DNA from: Brevundimonas sp.
Lineage (GTDB): Bacteria > Pseudomonadota > Alphaproteobacteria > Caulobacterales > Caulobacteraceae
Direction: 5' to 3'
DNA: 64,000 bases
Assembly: GCF_029945885.1 (NCBI RefSeq)
Contig: NZ_JAQSDK010000037.1
Location: forward strand, 186,001 to 250,000
Shown here piece after piece: positions 44,194-53,639 of the stretch. The first letter of the stretch is position 1; the number at the start of each line of letters is the position of its first letter. A model generated the notes under the pieces. It worked only from the letters and a program-made list of their open reading frames with translations, was not told where the DNA came from and ran no database searches. The position numbers and the translations under genes are program-made.

Positions 44194-44892
44194 TCACGGC
44201 ACGATCCGCGCGCCGTCCCAGGCAAAGACACCGCCACTGTCGGCCGGCGCAAGGTCTGCGATCACCCGCAACAGGCAGTCGGCGGACTCGTCCGGCGTGA
44301 ACAATTTGTCCGGTGCCACCCCACCCTGGAACGGCGCGCTGAGAGCCGTGTCGACCGTGCCCGGATGCAGGCCGGCGACGACGGCCAACGGATGGCTGCG
44401 CCCCAGCTCGATCGCCAGGTTGCGCAGGATCATGTTCAGGGCGGCCTTCGACGCTCGGTAGCTGTGCCAGCCGCCCAGCCGGTTGTCCCCGATCGAGCCG
44501 ACCCGGGCCGACAGGGCCGCAAAGACCGCCCGGCGGTCCTTCGGCAGCAAGGGCAGGAAATGCCTGGCGACCAGCGCCGGGCCGATCGCATTGATACGGT
44601 AGTCCCGCATCAGATGATCCGGCTCCAGCGATCGCCAGCTGCGTTCGGGCGCATGGCCGTGATGCAGCACCCCCGTGGCCACAAAGACCAGGGTCGGGGC
44701 CGGGCCGGCCCGCACCAACGCCGCCGCCCGCGCGATGGAGTCCTCATCTTCCAGATCCAGACCGGCCGCGCCCGCGCCGGTGCGGCTGAATCCGTGAACG
44801 ACCTCGAATCGTCCCGACTCGCGAAGCCGGGACGCCACAGCGCCGCCGACCCCGCCGGACACACCGACCACCACTGCCGATTCACCGGTCAT
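44194..44892 (-). CDS. Short-chain dehydrogenase/reductase (C-factor-like)
   Basis: A 232-residue SDR. The cofactor loop is VVVGVSGGVGGAVA, a shortened TGxxxGIG, followed by LDLEDEDS and the NAIGPALVARHF asparagine. The catalytic serine is in LSARVGSIGDN and the YxxxK in SYRASKAALN, so the triad is intact. The pattern is nearest the CsgA/C-factor branch of the family. It is divergent from the HAD hydrolase gene. Substrate unknown. Confidence 0.9.
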   Translation of the reverse strand: MTGESAVVVGVSGGVGGAVASRLRESGRFEVVHGFSRTGAGAAGLDLEDEDSIARAAALVRAGPAPTLVFVATGVLHHGHAPERSWRSLEPDHLMRDYRINAIGPALVARHFLPLLPKDRRAVFAALSARVGSIGDNRLGGWHSYRASKAALNMILRNLAIELGRSHPLAVVAGLHPGTVDTALSAPFQGGVAPDKLFTPDESADCLLRVIADLAPADSGGVFAWDGARIVP

Positions 44893-45015
44893 TGCGTTCT
44901 CCCCGAGCGTGACCTGACGATACACCGGTGCGGGCCCGCCGGTGGCGATCCCGATGCGGCTGATTGACCCTGACCCCGGTTTCCGGTCAGGGACGGCCAG
45001 CAAAGGATCCGCGTG

Positions 45016-45714
45016 ATGACCATAACCACGGTCGGCCTCGATGCCGACGACACCCTCTGGCACAACGAGACCATCTTCCGCCTGACCCAGGCGCGGTTTC
45101 TCGACCTGCTGACCGACCACGACAATGACGCGATCGCCGCGCGTCTGGCCGAGGTCGAGCGCCGCAACCTGCGGCTCTACGGCTACGGGGTGAAGGGCTT
45201 CACCCTGTCGATGATCGAGACGGCGATGGAGCTGTGCGACGGCGATCCGCCGCCGCGCGCCCTGCGTGAAATCCTGGCCGCCGGACGCGAGATGCTGGCC
45301 CATCCGGTCGAGACCCTGCCCGGGGTGGCCGAGACCCTGGCCGGCCTGGCCGAGCGCTACCGGCTGGTGCTGATCACCAAGGGCGACCTGATGGACCAGG
45401 AGCGCAAGCTGGCCGCCTCGGGCCTGGGCGAACTGTTCAGCGGGGTCGAGATCGTCTCGGAAAAGGATCGCCTCACCTATGATCGCGCCTTCACCCGCCA
45501 CGGCACCGGGGCGGGCCAGGCGGTGATGGCCGGCAATTCGATGAAGTCCGACGTCCTGCCGGCGCTCGAGGCCGGAGCCTTCGCCGTGCATATTCCGTAT
45601 CACGTCACCTGGGCCCACGAGTTGGCCGACGCGCCCGAGAACCATCCGCGCTTCGCCCTGCTGGACACCATCGCCGCTCTTCCGGCGTGGATCGATGCGC
45701 GCACGGACCGATAA
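45016..45714 (+). CDS. HAD superfamily hydrolase
   Basis: A 232-residue phosphatase-like protein. Motif I is TVGLDADDTLWHNE, with both aspartates, and motif II is LVLITKGDLMDQERK. Motif III is seen near IVSEKDRLTYD, and motif IV is MAGNSMKSDVLPALEAGAFAVHIPY. A helical cap of about 100 residues follows motif I. AAGGA lies nine bases before ATG 45016; a GTG at 45013 is in frame. Small phosphate monoesters are the likely substrates. Confidence 0.9.
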   Translation: MTITTVGLDADDTLWHNETIFRLTQARFLDLLTDHDNDAIAARLAEVERRNLRLYGYGVKGFTLSMIETAMELCDGDPPPRALREILAAGREMLAHPVETLPGVAETLAGLAERYRLVLITKGDLMDQERKLAASGLGELFSGVEIVSEKDRLTYDRAFTRHGTGAGQAVMAGNSMKSDVLPALEAGAFAVHIPYHVTWAHELADAPENHPRFALLDTIAALPAWIDARTDR

Positions 45715-45864
45715 GCGCTTGTCGCGCGGCGACCACGTCTCTAAACGGACCGCTTAACCGACAACCAGTACGCCAACGGCGCGCGCCGCGCGCCGTCGGA
45801 CGTCCGCGCGCGAGGATCCGAGGCCCTGTCCGACGCCCTGACCAGCCACGAAGACCGGGATGCG

Positions 45865-46140
45865 ATGATCCGCGCCTCGCTCGCGTCGCATGGGGATTCG
45901 GGCGTCACGCCGCGGCATACGCTGTTCTATTTCTATGGCGAGGGTGACCACGACGACCTGAACGAGGTGGCGCGACGCGCCGGCTTCCTGACCCGGGGCG
46001 AGGACGACTGCACCATTCTCGAGACCACGATGGCGGTGGACGAGGCCTCGTTCGCGCCCGTTTCCTCCATGATGCAATCCTGGGCCGCGGCCTTCCAGCT
46101 GGACTATGACGGCTGGGAGTGCGCGGTCGTGACGAACTGA
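45865..46140 (+). CDS. RraB-like regulator of ribonuclease E activity
   Basis: A 91-residue acidic protein with the RraB fold: HTLFYFYGEGDHDDLNEVARRAGF, then TILETTMAVDE and a C-terminal QLDYDGWECAVV. RraB inhibits RNase E in enterobacteria. The frame is open upstream to 45745 and codes for plausible sequence (DALTSHEDRDA), but no in-frame ATG, GTG or TTG precedes 45865, so the N-terminus may be slightly longer. It ends 27 bases before carB. Confidence 0.75.
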   Translation: MIRASLASHGDSGVTPRHTLFYFYGEGDHDDLNEVARRAGFLTRGEDDCTILETTMAVDEASFAPVSSMMQSWAAAFQLDYDGWECAVVTN

Positions 46141-46167
46141 AGACCCAAGAAGAAGAGCCTCAGGCCC

Positions 46168-49100
46168 ATGCCCAAACGTACAGACTTGAAATCCATACTG
46201 ATTATCGGCGCGGGGCCGATCGTGATCGGGCAGGCGTGCGAGTTCGATTATTCGGGGGTTCAGGCCTGCAAGGCGCTGAAGGCGGAGGGATACCGGGTCA
46301 TTCTGGTCAATTCGAACCCCGCCACCATCATGACCGACCCGGAGGTGGCCGACGCTACCTATATCGAGCCGATCACCCCGGAGTTCGTCGAGCGGATCAT
46401 CGCGAAAGAGCGGCCCGACGCCCTGCTGCCGACCATGGGCGGCCAGACGGCGCTGAACACCGCCCTGGCGCTGGACGCCTCGGGCGCGCTGAAAAAATGG
46501 GGCGTCGAGATGATCGGCGCGAAAGCCGATGTCATCGACAAGGCCGAGGATCGGCAGAAATTCCGCAATGCCATGGACAAGCTGGGGCTGGAATCGCCCC
46601 GCTCCAAGGCCATCCACACCATCGCCGAGGCGGATGACGCCCTGGCCTTCGTCGGCCTGCCGGCCATCGTCCGCCCCAGCTTCACCCTGGCCGGAACCGG
46701 TGGCGGCATCGCCTACAATATCGAGGAATATTACGAGATCGTAGCCCACGGCCTCGACCTGTCGCCGACCACCGAGGTGCTGGTCGAGGAGTCGGTGCTG
46801 GGCTGGAAGGAGTACGAGATGGAGGTGGTCCGCGACACGGCGGACAACTGCATCATCATCTGCTCGATCGAGAATATCGATCCGATGGGGGTCCACACCG
46901 GCGACTCCATCACCGTCGCCCCCGCCCTGACGCTGACCGACAAGGAATATCAGCGGATGCGCACGGGCTCGATCAATGTGCTGCGCGAGATCGGCGTCGA
47001 GACCGGCGGTTCGAACGTGCAGTGGGCCATCAACCCGGCCGACGGCCGGATGGTGGTGATCGAGATGAATCCGCGCGTGTCGCGGTCATCCGCCCTGGCC
47101 TCCAAGGCCACCGGCTTCCCGATCGCCAAGGTCGCCGCCCGCCTGGCCGTCGGCTACACCCTGGATGAGCTGACCAACGACATCACCAAGGTGACGCCGG
47201 CCTCGTTCGAGCCGTCGATCGACTATGTCGTGACCAAGATCCCGCGCTTCGCCTTCGAGAAATACCCGGGGGCCGAGGCGACCCTGTCGACCTCGATGAA
47301 GTCGGTCGGCGAGGTCATGGCCATCGGCCGGACCTTCCAGGAGTCGATGCAGAAAGCCCTGCGCGGGCTCGAGACCGGGCTGACCGGTTTCAACGAGATC
47401 GAGATCGACGGCGTCGTCGGGGCCGAGGACGACGCGGGGGCCCGCGCCGCCGTGGTCCGGGCCCTGGGCCAGCCGACGCCGGACCGGATCCTGGTCATCG
47501 CCCAGGCCTTCCGCCACGGCCTGTCGGTCGAGGAGATCCACGCCGCCTGTTCGTATGAGCCGTGGTTCCTGAGGCAGATCGCCGACATCGTGCGCACCGA
47601 GGGCCACGTCCGCGTCCAGGGCCTGCCGACGGTCGACACCGACTTCCGTCGCCTGAAGGCCAAGGGCTTCTCCGACGCCCGCCTGGCCCAGCTGACCGGC
47701 ACGACCGAGGCCTGGGTCCGCAAGGCCCGTCGCGGCCTCAACGTCCGCCCCGTGTTCAAGCGGATCGACACCTGCGCCGCCGAGTTCGCCTCGGCCACCG
47801 CCTACATGTATTCGACCTATGAGACCGGGGCCCTGGGCCAGGTGCCGCAGTGCGAATCCGCGCCAACCGACAGAAAAAAGGCGATTATTCTGGGTGGCGG
47901 GCCGAACCGGATCGGGCAGGGCATCGAGTTCGATTACTGCTGCTGCCACGCGGCCTTTGCCTTCGCCGACATCGGCGTCGAAAGCATCATGGTCAACTGC
48001 AATCCCGAGACCGTCTCGACCGACTATGACACCTCGGACCGGCTGTATTTCGAGCCGCTGACGGCCGAGGATGTGCTGGAGCTGATCGACGTCGAGCGGT
48101 CCAACGGCACCCTGCTCGGGGTGGTCGTGCAGTTCGGTGGCCAGACCCCGCTGAAACTGGCCCATGCATTGCAGGCGGACGGGGTGCCGATCCTGGGCAC
48201 CAGTGTCGACTCCATCGACCTGGCCGAGGACCGCGAGCGCTTCCAGAAGATGCTCAACGACATCGGCCTGATGCAGCCGCCCAACGGCCTGGCCCGCAGC
48301 GCCGAGGAGGCCGCGCAGAAGGCCGATGAGGTCGGCTATCCGGTCGTGCTGCGCCCCTCCTATGTGCTGGGCGGGCGCGGCATGGTCATCGTCCATGACC
48401 GCGAACAGCTGGACCGTTATGTCGGTGAGGCCATGCGGGTCTCGGGCGACGATCCGGTGCTGATCGACCACTATCTGAACCGCGCCACCGAGGTCGATGT
48501 CGACGCCCTGTGTGATGACGAGACCGTCTTCGTCGCCGGGGTGCTGGAACATATCGAGGAGGCCGGGGTCCATTCCGGCGACAGCGCCTGTTCGATGCCG
48601 CCCTTCTCCCTGACCCCGGCCATCATCGCCGAGCTGAAGCGCCAGACCGAGGCCATGGCCCGGGCCCTGAAGGTGCGCGGTCTGATGAATGTGCAGTTCG
48701 CCATCGAGGAGCCGCACAGCGCCGAACCCCGCATCTTCGTGCTGGAGGTCAATCCGCGCGCCAGCCGCACCGTGCCCTTCGTGGCCAAGACCATCGGCCA
48801 TCCGGTCGCCGCCATCGCCGCCAAGGTCATGGCCGGCGTGCCGCTGAAATCCTTCGGCCTGACCGACCGGCCCTATGACCATATCGCGGTCAAGGAGGCC
48901 GTCTTCCCGTTCGCCCGTTTCGCCGGGGTCGACACCATCCTGGGCCCGGAGATGCGCTCGACCGGCGAGGTCATGGGTCTGGACTGGAAGCGCGACGGCG
49001 AGGCCGACATGGCCCCCGCCTTCGCCCGCGCCTTCGCCAAGTCGCAGATCGGCGGCGGCACCACATTGCCCACCTCCGGCTGCGCCTTCGTCTCGGTCAA

Positions 49101-49470
49101 GGACGCCGACAAACCCTTCATCATCGAGGCGGTCAAGACCCTGATCGCCGAGGGTTTTTCCATCCTCGCCACCGGCGGCACCCATACCTATCTGGTCGAG
49201 CAGGGGCTGGAGGTCGGGCACGTCAAGAAGGTGCTGGAAGGCCGCCCCCATATCGTCGATGCGATGAAGAACGGCGAGGTCCAGCTGGTGTTCAACACCA
49301 CCGAGGGCAAACAGTCGTTGCAGGACAGCTTCAGCCTGCGCCGCACCGCCCTGATGATGAAGATCCCCTATTACACCACGGCCGCGGGGGCGCTGGCGGC
49401 CGCCCAGGCCATCGGGGCGATCAAGGCCGGCGAGCTGGATGTGCGGCCGATCCAGGACTATGCGCACTGA
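46168..49470 (+). CDS. carB: Carbamoyl-phosphate synthase large subunit
   Basis: A 1100-residue enzyme making carbamoyl phosphate from bicarbonate, ammonia and two ATP. Two tandem ATP-grasp halves are visible: [19 protein letters not shown] begins the first and [19 protein letters not shown] the second (about residue 575). Each has the SxxLGGxG or TLAGTGGGI lid loop, and the C-terminal MGS-like domain ([13 protein letters not shown]) binds allosteric effectors. It is slightly longer than the E. coli enzyme but of usual domain order. carA is separate at 38768-39931. Confidence 0.97.
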   Translation: MPKRTDLKSILIIGAGPIVIGQACEFDYSGVQACKALKAEGYRVILVNSNPATIMTDPEVADATYIEPITPEFVERIIAKERPDALLPTMGGQTALNTALALDASGALKKWGVEMIGAKADVIDKAEDRQKFRNAMDKLGLESPRSKAIHTIAEADDALAFVGLPAIVRPSFTLAGTGGGIAYNIEEYYEIVAHGLDLSPTTEVLVEESVLGWKEYEMEVVRDTADNCIIICSIENIDPMGVHTGDSITVAPALTLTDKEYQRMRTGSINVLREIGVETGGSNVQWAINPADGRMVVIEMNPRVSRSSALASKATGFPIAKVAARLAVGYTLDELTNDITKVTPASFEPSIDYVVTKIPRFAFEKYPGAEATLSTSMKSVGEVMAIGRTFQESMQKALRGLETGLTGFNEIEIDGVVGAEDDAGARAAVVRALGQPTPDRILVIAQAFRHGLSVEEIHAACSYEPWFLRQIADIVRTEGHVRVQGLPTVDTDFRRLKAKGFSDARLAQLTGTTEAWVRKARRGLNVRPVFKRIDTCAAEFASATAYMYSTYETGALGQVPQCESAPTDRKKAIILGGGPNRIGQGIEFDYCCCHAAFAFADIGVESIMVNCNPETVSTDYDTSDRLYFEPLTAEDVLELIDVERSNGTLLGVVVQFGGQTPLKLAHALQADGVPILGTSVDSIDLAEDRERFQKMLNDIGLMQPPNGLARSAEEAAQKADEVGYPVVLRPSYVLGGRGMVIVHDREQLDRYVGEAMRVSGDDPVLIDHYLNRATEVDVDALCDDETVFVAGVLEHIEEAGVHSGDSACSMPPFSLTPAIIAELKRQTEAMARALKVRGLMNVQFAIEEPHSAEPRIFVLEVNPRASRTVPFVAKTIGHPVAAIAAKVMAGVPLKSFGLTDRPYDHIAVKEAVFPFARFAGVDTILGPEMRSTGEVMGLDWKRDGEADMAPAFARAFAKSQIGGGTTLPTSGCAFVSVKDADKPFIIEAVKTLIAEGFSILATGGTHTYLVEQGLEVGHVKKVLEGRPHIVDAMKNGEVQLVFNTTEGKQSLQDSFSLRRTALMMKIPYYTTAAGALAAAQAIGAIKAGELDVRPIQDYAH

Positions 49471-49567
49471 GCCACCGGGACCGGTCAGTTCGTGACCATT
49501 TCGACCAGTCGCATGGGGCGGGATCCGGACAGTCCGGCCCGTCCGGTCAGGGACATCCCCCTACAAA

Positions 49568-49680
49568 CCGGGACAATTCTGTCGTGGTTGTGGCCGGACA
49601 ACAGGGACGGAACCGAGACAAAACCGGGACAAACCGGCCAGACCTGACCGGGACAACCGGGACAACCGGGACAGCGGGAC
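49568..49680 (+). repeat. CCGGGACAA iteron array upstream of the short helix-turn-helix gene
   Basis: CCGGGACAA occurs at 49568-49576, 49648-49656 and 49657-49665, with CCGGGACA at 49624-49631 and 49666-49673 and looser copies such as CCGAGACA at 49613-49620. The last three lie head to tail with a nine-base period. GACAAACCGGCCAGACC at 49628-49644 is shared with the paralogue's upstream region. It is a candidate regulatory array. Confidence 0.7.
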
Positions 49681-49751
49681 GGCGGACCGGTCGGCGGCCG
49701 GGGGCGCGGCCTGCGCCCGTTCCTGACGCAGACAGGGTGCATCCTGCCGGC

Positions 49752-50168
49752 ATGGACCACCACCGTCTGCGCAAATATCGCGGCCCGGAGACCTGGGCCC
49801 GGGTCAGGGCCGCCTATGTGGCGGGCGAGTCGGCCCCGTCGGTGGCGCGGCGTTTCGACGTCGGCCTGTCCAATCTGCGGCGACGGGCGATGGCCGAGGG
49901 CTGGACCCGCAACCGGATCGCGGAGACCCTGGACCTGAAGCCGGTGCGCGGCGCGGCCGACGATCCGGGCCCGGGGCTGGCCCCCCTGCCCGTCTCGACC
50001 TCGCCCGCCGACGCGGAGGACCCGCCGTGGATCGATCCGGATATGGCGGTGACGCGCGCCGTCCGCCGCGCCGCCTGGCTGGTCAGCGCGGGCCGGGCGG
50101 CCGAGGCCCGGGCCCTGATCCAGGCGGCGGACGCCCTGATCCGGCTGGACGGACAGCGCCGGGGCTGA
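49752..50168 (+). CDS. Helix-turn-helix protein, short paralogue of the one at 31943
   Basis: A 138-residue protein. The N-terminal 50 residues (YRGPETWARVRAAYVAGESA, then FDVGLSNLRRRAMAEGW) form a helix-turn-helix matching the 31943-32734 protein. A linker and an alanine-rich helical end (AAWLVSAGRAAEARALIQAA) also match that protein's middle part. ATG 49752 is chosen; the frame is open to 49584, but that stretch is the repeat array and not protein-like. A regulatory or DNA-processing role is inferred from the helix-turn-helix only. Confidence 0.75.
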   Translation: MDHHRLRKYRGPETWARVRAAYVAGESAPSVARRFDVGLSNLRRRAMAEGWTRNRIAETLDLKPVRGAADDPGPGLAPLPVSTSPADAEDPPWIDPDMAVTRAVRRAAWLVSAGRAAEARALIQAADALIRLDGQRRG

Positions 50169-50327
50169 GGCCGGCGGGCCGCCAAAGCCTTCGCTCGCGT
50201 CTCGTGGGCCTGCCTCTCTCCGGTTTCCGGCATCCGGACGGCGACCGGCCGCTGGCGGCGGACGGATGGGGAGCCTTGCCCGGGCTTTTGCGCTAGGAAC
50301 GCCGCCCCACCGCCAGGAGATTCGTGC

Positions 50328-51656
50328 ATGACCCCTGCGATCGCGCCCACGGTCGGCATCGATTTCGGCACCACCAACACCGTCGTGGCCATCGCCGGTC
50401 CGGACGGCGAGGCGGCGGTCCTGCGTTTCGAGGCCCCGGCGGGCGAGGTGACGGCGTTTCGGTCGACGCTGAGCTTCCAGATCCGCCAGGCGACCGCCGG
50501 CCAGGAGCCCGAACGGCTCGTCGAGGCGGGGCCGTGGGCGATCGACGCCTATGTCGAGGACGCGCTGGAGACCCGGTTCGTCCAGTCGTTCAAAACCTTC
50601 GCCGCCAGCGCCGCCTTCACCGACACGGTGATCGACAACCGGCGCTACCGGTTCGAGGACCTGCTGGGGGCCTTTCTGCTGCGGCTGCGGGACCACGGCG
50701 GCGACGGGATGGCTGACCTGCCGGCGCGGGTGATCGTCGGCCGGCCGGTGACCTTCGCCGGCGGCCGGCCGGACGAGGCCCTGGCCCTGGCCCGCTATGA
50801 GGCCGCGTTCGCCCGGCTGGGCTTCACCGACATCCGCTATGCCTATGAGCCGATCGGGGCGGCCTTCTTCTTCGCCCGGACCCTGCAGACCGATGCGACC
50901 GTTCTGGTCGCCGACTTCGGCGGCGGGACCAGCGACTTCTCCATTGTCCGCTTCGAACGCGCGGCCGGGGGCCTGCGGTCGACGGCCCTGGCCCGGTCCG
51001 GCGTGGGGGTGGCGGGCGACGCCTTCGACTACCGGATCATCGACCAGCTGGTATCGCCGGAACTGGGCAAGGGCGGGGAATACCGCACCTTCGGCAAGAC
51101 GCTGCCGATCCCGCAGCGCTACTATGCCGCCTTCGCGCGGTGGGATCAGCTGGCGCTGCTGAGAGCGTCGAAGGACATGCGCGACATCCGCGCCCTGGCC
51201 CGCACGGCGACCGAGCCCGAAAAGCTGGACCGGTTGATCGAGATCCTCGACGACAACCACGGCTATGCGCTGTACCGGGCCGTTTCGGCGCTGAAGATGG
51301 ATCTGTCGCGGCACACGGAGGCGACCTTTTCCTTCGTCGCCGGATCGATCCGGATCGAGGCCCCTGTCAGCCGGTCCATGTTTGAGGGCTGGATCGCGCC
51401 CGAGCTGGCGGCCATCGAGGCCGCCGTCGACCAGGCGATCGCCCGGTCCGGGCTGGCGGCCGGGCAGATCGACCGGATCTTCCTGACCGGCGGCACCTCC
51501 TTCGTTCCGGCGGTGCGGGACATCTTCCATCGCCGCTTCGGCCCGGACCGGATCGAGACCGGCGGCGAGTTCGAATCCATCGCCTCGGGCCTGGCCCTGA
51601 TCGGGCGGGAGCCGGATCTGGATGTGTGGAGCGCGCCGCGGGCGGCGGCGGGCTGA
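50328..51656 (+). CDS. Hsp70-family protein (YegD-like)
   Basis: A 442-residue actin-like ATPase. The phosphate-1 loop is GIDFGTTNTVVAIAG, and phosphate 2 is VLVADFGGGTSDFSIVRF. The adenosine motif is LTGGTSFVPAVRDIF. The protein stops at the end of the ATPase domain, so it lacks the substrate-binding domain of DnaK, as in E. coli YegD. Its partner is unknown. It follows the helix-turn-helix gene by 159 bases and may or may not share its transcript. Confidence 0.9.
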   Translation: MTPAIAPTVGIDFGTTNTVVAIAGPDGEAAVLRFEAPAGEVTAFRSTLSFQIRQATAGQEPERLVEAGPWAIDAYVEDALETRFVQSFKTFAASAAFTDTVIDNRRYRFEDLLGAFLLRLRDHGGDGMADLPARVIVGRPVTFAGGRPDEALALARYEAAFARLGFTDIRYAYEPIGAAFFFARTLQTDATVLVADFGGGTSDFSIVRFERAAGGLRSTALARSGVGVAGDAFDYRIIDQLVSPELGKGGEYRTFGKTLPIPQRYYAAFARWDQLALLRASKDMRDIRALARTATEPEKLDRLIEILDDNHGYALYRAVSALKMDLSRHTEATFSFVAGSIRIEAPVSRSMFEGWIAPELAAIEAAVDQAIARSGLAAGQIDRIFLTGGTSFVPAVRDIFHRRFGPDRIETGGEFESIASGLALIGREPDLDVWSAPRAAAG

Positions 51657-51729
51657 GCCCCGGCCCGGACTTCCCGCCCCGCCGGTTTCGCGCCAGGGTG
51701 GGGTCTGATTGTCGAAGGAAGCGGCACCC

Positions 51730-52008
51730 ATGACCGGACTGTCCATCAGCGCGGGCGTCGTGCACGCCCTGCCCGGGGACCTGCGGGCGCGCCTCGTTGC
51801 CGACCCGGCGGCGCGGGCGGCCTGGGAGGACATCACCCCGCTGGCGCGCAATGAATGGATCTGTTGGATCGAGTCGGTGAAACGACCCGAGACCCGCCGT
51901 CAGCATGTCGAGCGGGCGGGTTCCGACCTCAAGGCCGGCCAGCGCCGCCCCTGCTGCTGGCCCGGCTGTCCGCATCGCGAGAAGGGGGCGGGATCGCGGG
52001 GGGCGTGA
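51730..52008 (+). CDS. YdeI/OmpD-associated family C-terminal-domain protein
   Basis: A 92-residue protein matching the C-terminal domain of the YdeI/OmpD-associated family: ITPLARNEWICWIESVKRPETRRQHVE. A short cysteine-rich end (RRPCCWPGCPHR) could bind metal. Full-length relatives have an N-terminal DUF1801-like domain that is absent here. ATG 51730 is used; an upstream ATG at 51709 is in frame. Function unknown. Confidence 0.75.
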   Translation: MTGLSISAGVVHALPGDLRARLVADPAARAAWEDITPLARNEWICWIESVKRPETRRQHVERAGSDLKAGQRRPCCWPGCPHREKGAGSRGA

Positions 52009-52076
52009 GGGTGTCCGGGTCGTCACGGACTGGCAGCGGGAAGAGTCATCCTCCTTCGGACCGCGCGATTGTGCCG

Positions 52077-52292
52077 TTGTCATCCCGGACACCGCGCAGC
52101 GGTGATCCGGGACGCAGGACCGAAAGACATTGATCCTCCCGGAAGCGGCGTCAGCCGCTGTCCGGGAGACAGGTCAGGATCCCGCCTGGCGGCACCCGTC
52201 TCCCGGATAATCGCGCCGCGATTTCCGGGAGGTCTGGTTCTGTGGGAGCGCGCCGTCCCGGATCGCCGCATTCGCGGCGTCCGGGATGACAA
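52077..52292. repeat. Four-hairpin composite repeat element, copy 2
   Basis: TTGTCATCCCGG at 52077-52088 and CCGGGATGACAA at 52281-52292 bound four hairpins with TCCCGGA/TCCGGGA clamps. Inner stems include AGCGGC with GCCGCT and CGCCGC with GCGGCG. Copy 1 is at 32876-33116. It fills most of the 52009-52395 gap; the remainder shows nothing recognisable. Confidence 0.8.
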
Positions 52293-52395
52293 GGGGTCCG
52301 GCCTTTGTCGAATGTGGATTGAACCTGGCCTGATCCGCATTGGGGCTTTGCAGGCGTCCGCTCTTCGCCTTCAGGCGACTGGCTGCTTTCGACTC

Positions 52396-52875
52396 TTAGG
52401 CGACCTTGAAGCCCGCGTTGGATGGCACGTCGTCCCCACGAGGTTCGAGCGGGAATATGCGGATGAAGTCGCTTCTGACCCCAGCCAGATCGACCGGCGG
52501 CATGGGGGTGAAGGCCACTATGGGAGTGTATCTCGATCCGTCGTGATCCACGGCTAACTCATCCAGCAATCGAGCATAGGCGAGGGAGTAAGCCAACGTC
52601 GCGGGACTGTTTCGGTTCTGCACTCCCTTTGCTTGACCGACGATAGCCGCGAGAGAAGCCCGCAACAGTTCCGGCTGTCCGGTCCAGTAAGCTAAGGTAG
52701 CCAGAAGCAGATTTGCACGAAGAGGCGCGTCCGTGCTGGGGGCCGGGAGATTTCTCAGCCTATAGACCTTCATCAGCGGCGGGATGGCCTTGTCGTGCTC
52801 CCGCGCCTCGTAATGCCTCACGGCGGTAAGCCATGCGGCGGTGTTTCGCGCGGCTTTCAACAGCCTAAGGAACAT
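52396..52875 (-). CDS. Unrecognised helical protein in a lower-GC segment
   Basis: A 159-residue protein with no family match by eye. Residues 1-110 are helical (LLKAARNTAAWLTAVRHYEA; LLLATLAYWTGQPELLRASL; TLAYSLAYARLLDELA) and look like tetratricopeptide-type repeats. A C-terminal part contains PLEPRGDDVPSNAGF. ATG 52875 is used. Its codon use is less GC-rich than its neighbours, and it lies beside a composite repeat, so recent gain is plausible. Confidence 0.6.
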   Translation of the reverse strand: MFLRLLKAARNTAAWLTAVRHYEAREHDKAIPPLMKVYRLRNLPAPSTDAPLRANLLLATLAYWTGQPELLRASLAAIVGQAKGVQNRNSPATLAYSLAYARLLDELAVDHDGSRYTPIVAFTPMPPVDLAGVRSDFIRIFPLEPRGDDVPSNAGFKVA

Positions 52876-53120
52876 GACTGATCTCACCCCTGACGGCCAA
52901 TCCACCCGGGTGGATTAGCAGATCAGAGACCGATCAGCAGAGTCCGCTTCCCACCCTTGGCAGGCACCGGCACCGTCCGGACTGCGCCGGTGCGCCGGTG
53001 TCCTCCTAGCCCCCGCGCAGCGGCGATCCGCAACCACAACGGCTGAGGCCAGGGTCCGCGTCCTGTACCTTGCGGACGTTCCTCGTTAGGTCGTCTACGA
53101 TTGCCGGAGGAGAAACGCGC

Positions 53121-53609
53121 ATGTCCATAGACGTCATCCGGGCCGACTACACCGACCCCCGCCATGCAACGGCAATCATAGACCTGCTGGACGCCTATGC
53201 GCGCGATCCGATGGGCGGAAATCATCCGTTGAGCGCAGCCGTGCGGGAAGGCCTGGTCCCGGCCCTGGCGGCGCGATCGGACGCCGTGTCGATCCTGGCC
53301 TTCGTCGACGGCGTGCCTGCCGGACTGGTCAATATGTTCGAGGGGTTTTCGACCTTCAAATGCAAGCCGTTGATGAACATCCACGACGTCACCGTGCTTG
53401 CGGACTTCCGGGGTCTGGGACTGGCCCGGCGGATGCTGGCCATGGCAGAAGCCATCGCGATTGAGCGGGGCTGCTGCAAGCTGACCCTCGAGGTGCTGGA
53501 CGGCAATCATACGGCAAAAGCCCTCTACCATTCGCTCGGATTCGCCGGCTACGCGCTGGACCCGGCGACGGGACAGGCCGTGTTCTGGGAGAAGCCTGTC
53601 CAGGCCTGA
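53121..53609 (+). CDS. GNAT family N-acetyltransferase
   Basis: A 162-residue acetyltransferase. Motif A is VTVLADFRGLGLARRMLAMAE, with the acetyl-CoA loop RGLGLA, and motif B is LTLEVLDGNHTAKALYHSLGF, ending with the usual tyrosine/phenylalanine. GGAGGAGAAACGCGC precedes the ATG at 53121, which is a better start than 53070. The substrate, a small molecule or protein amine, is unknown. Confidence 0.9.
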   Translation: MSIDVIRADYTDPRHATAIIDLLDAYARDPMGGNHPLSAAVREGLVPALAARSDAVSILAFVDGVPAGLVNMFEGFSTFKCKPLMNIHDVTVLADFRGLGLARRMLAMAEAIAIERGCCKLTLEVLDGNHTAKALYHSLGFAGYALDPATGQAVFWEKPVQA

Positions 53610-53639
53610 ACCTTCGTATCGACCGCCTTCAGCGGCGGC

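Noticed and set aside
45742..45760. CtrA-like box CTAA...TTAAC
   Set aside because: The spacing between half-sites is nine bases instead of seven, so it does not fit the consensus.
47086..49467. 793-codon minus-strand frame inside carB
   Set aside because: carB is complete on the other strand; the antisense product has no recognisable fold.
49568..49680. Possible CRISPR array
   Set aside because: The repeat unit is nine bases with no regular spacers and no cas genes nearby, so it is an iteron-like array.
49584..49751. Upstream extension of the short helix-turn-helix protein
   Set aside because: It would translate the repeat array into a Thr-Gly-rich segment not found in the paralogue; ATG 49752 aligns with the paralogue's start.
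49485..51851. 788-codon minus-strand frame across the helix-turn-helix and Hsp70 genes
   Set aside because: It is antisense to an Hsp70 ATPase with all nucleotide motifs intact; its own composition is low-complexity.
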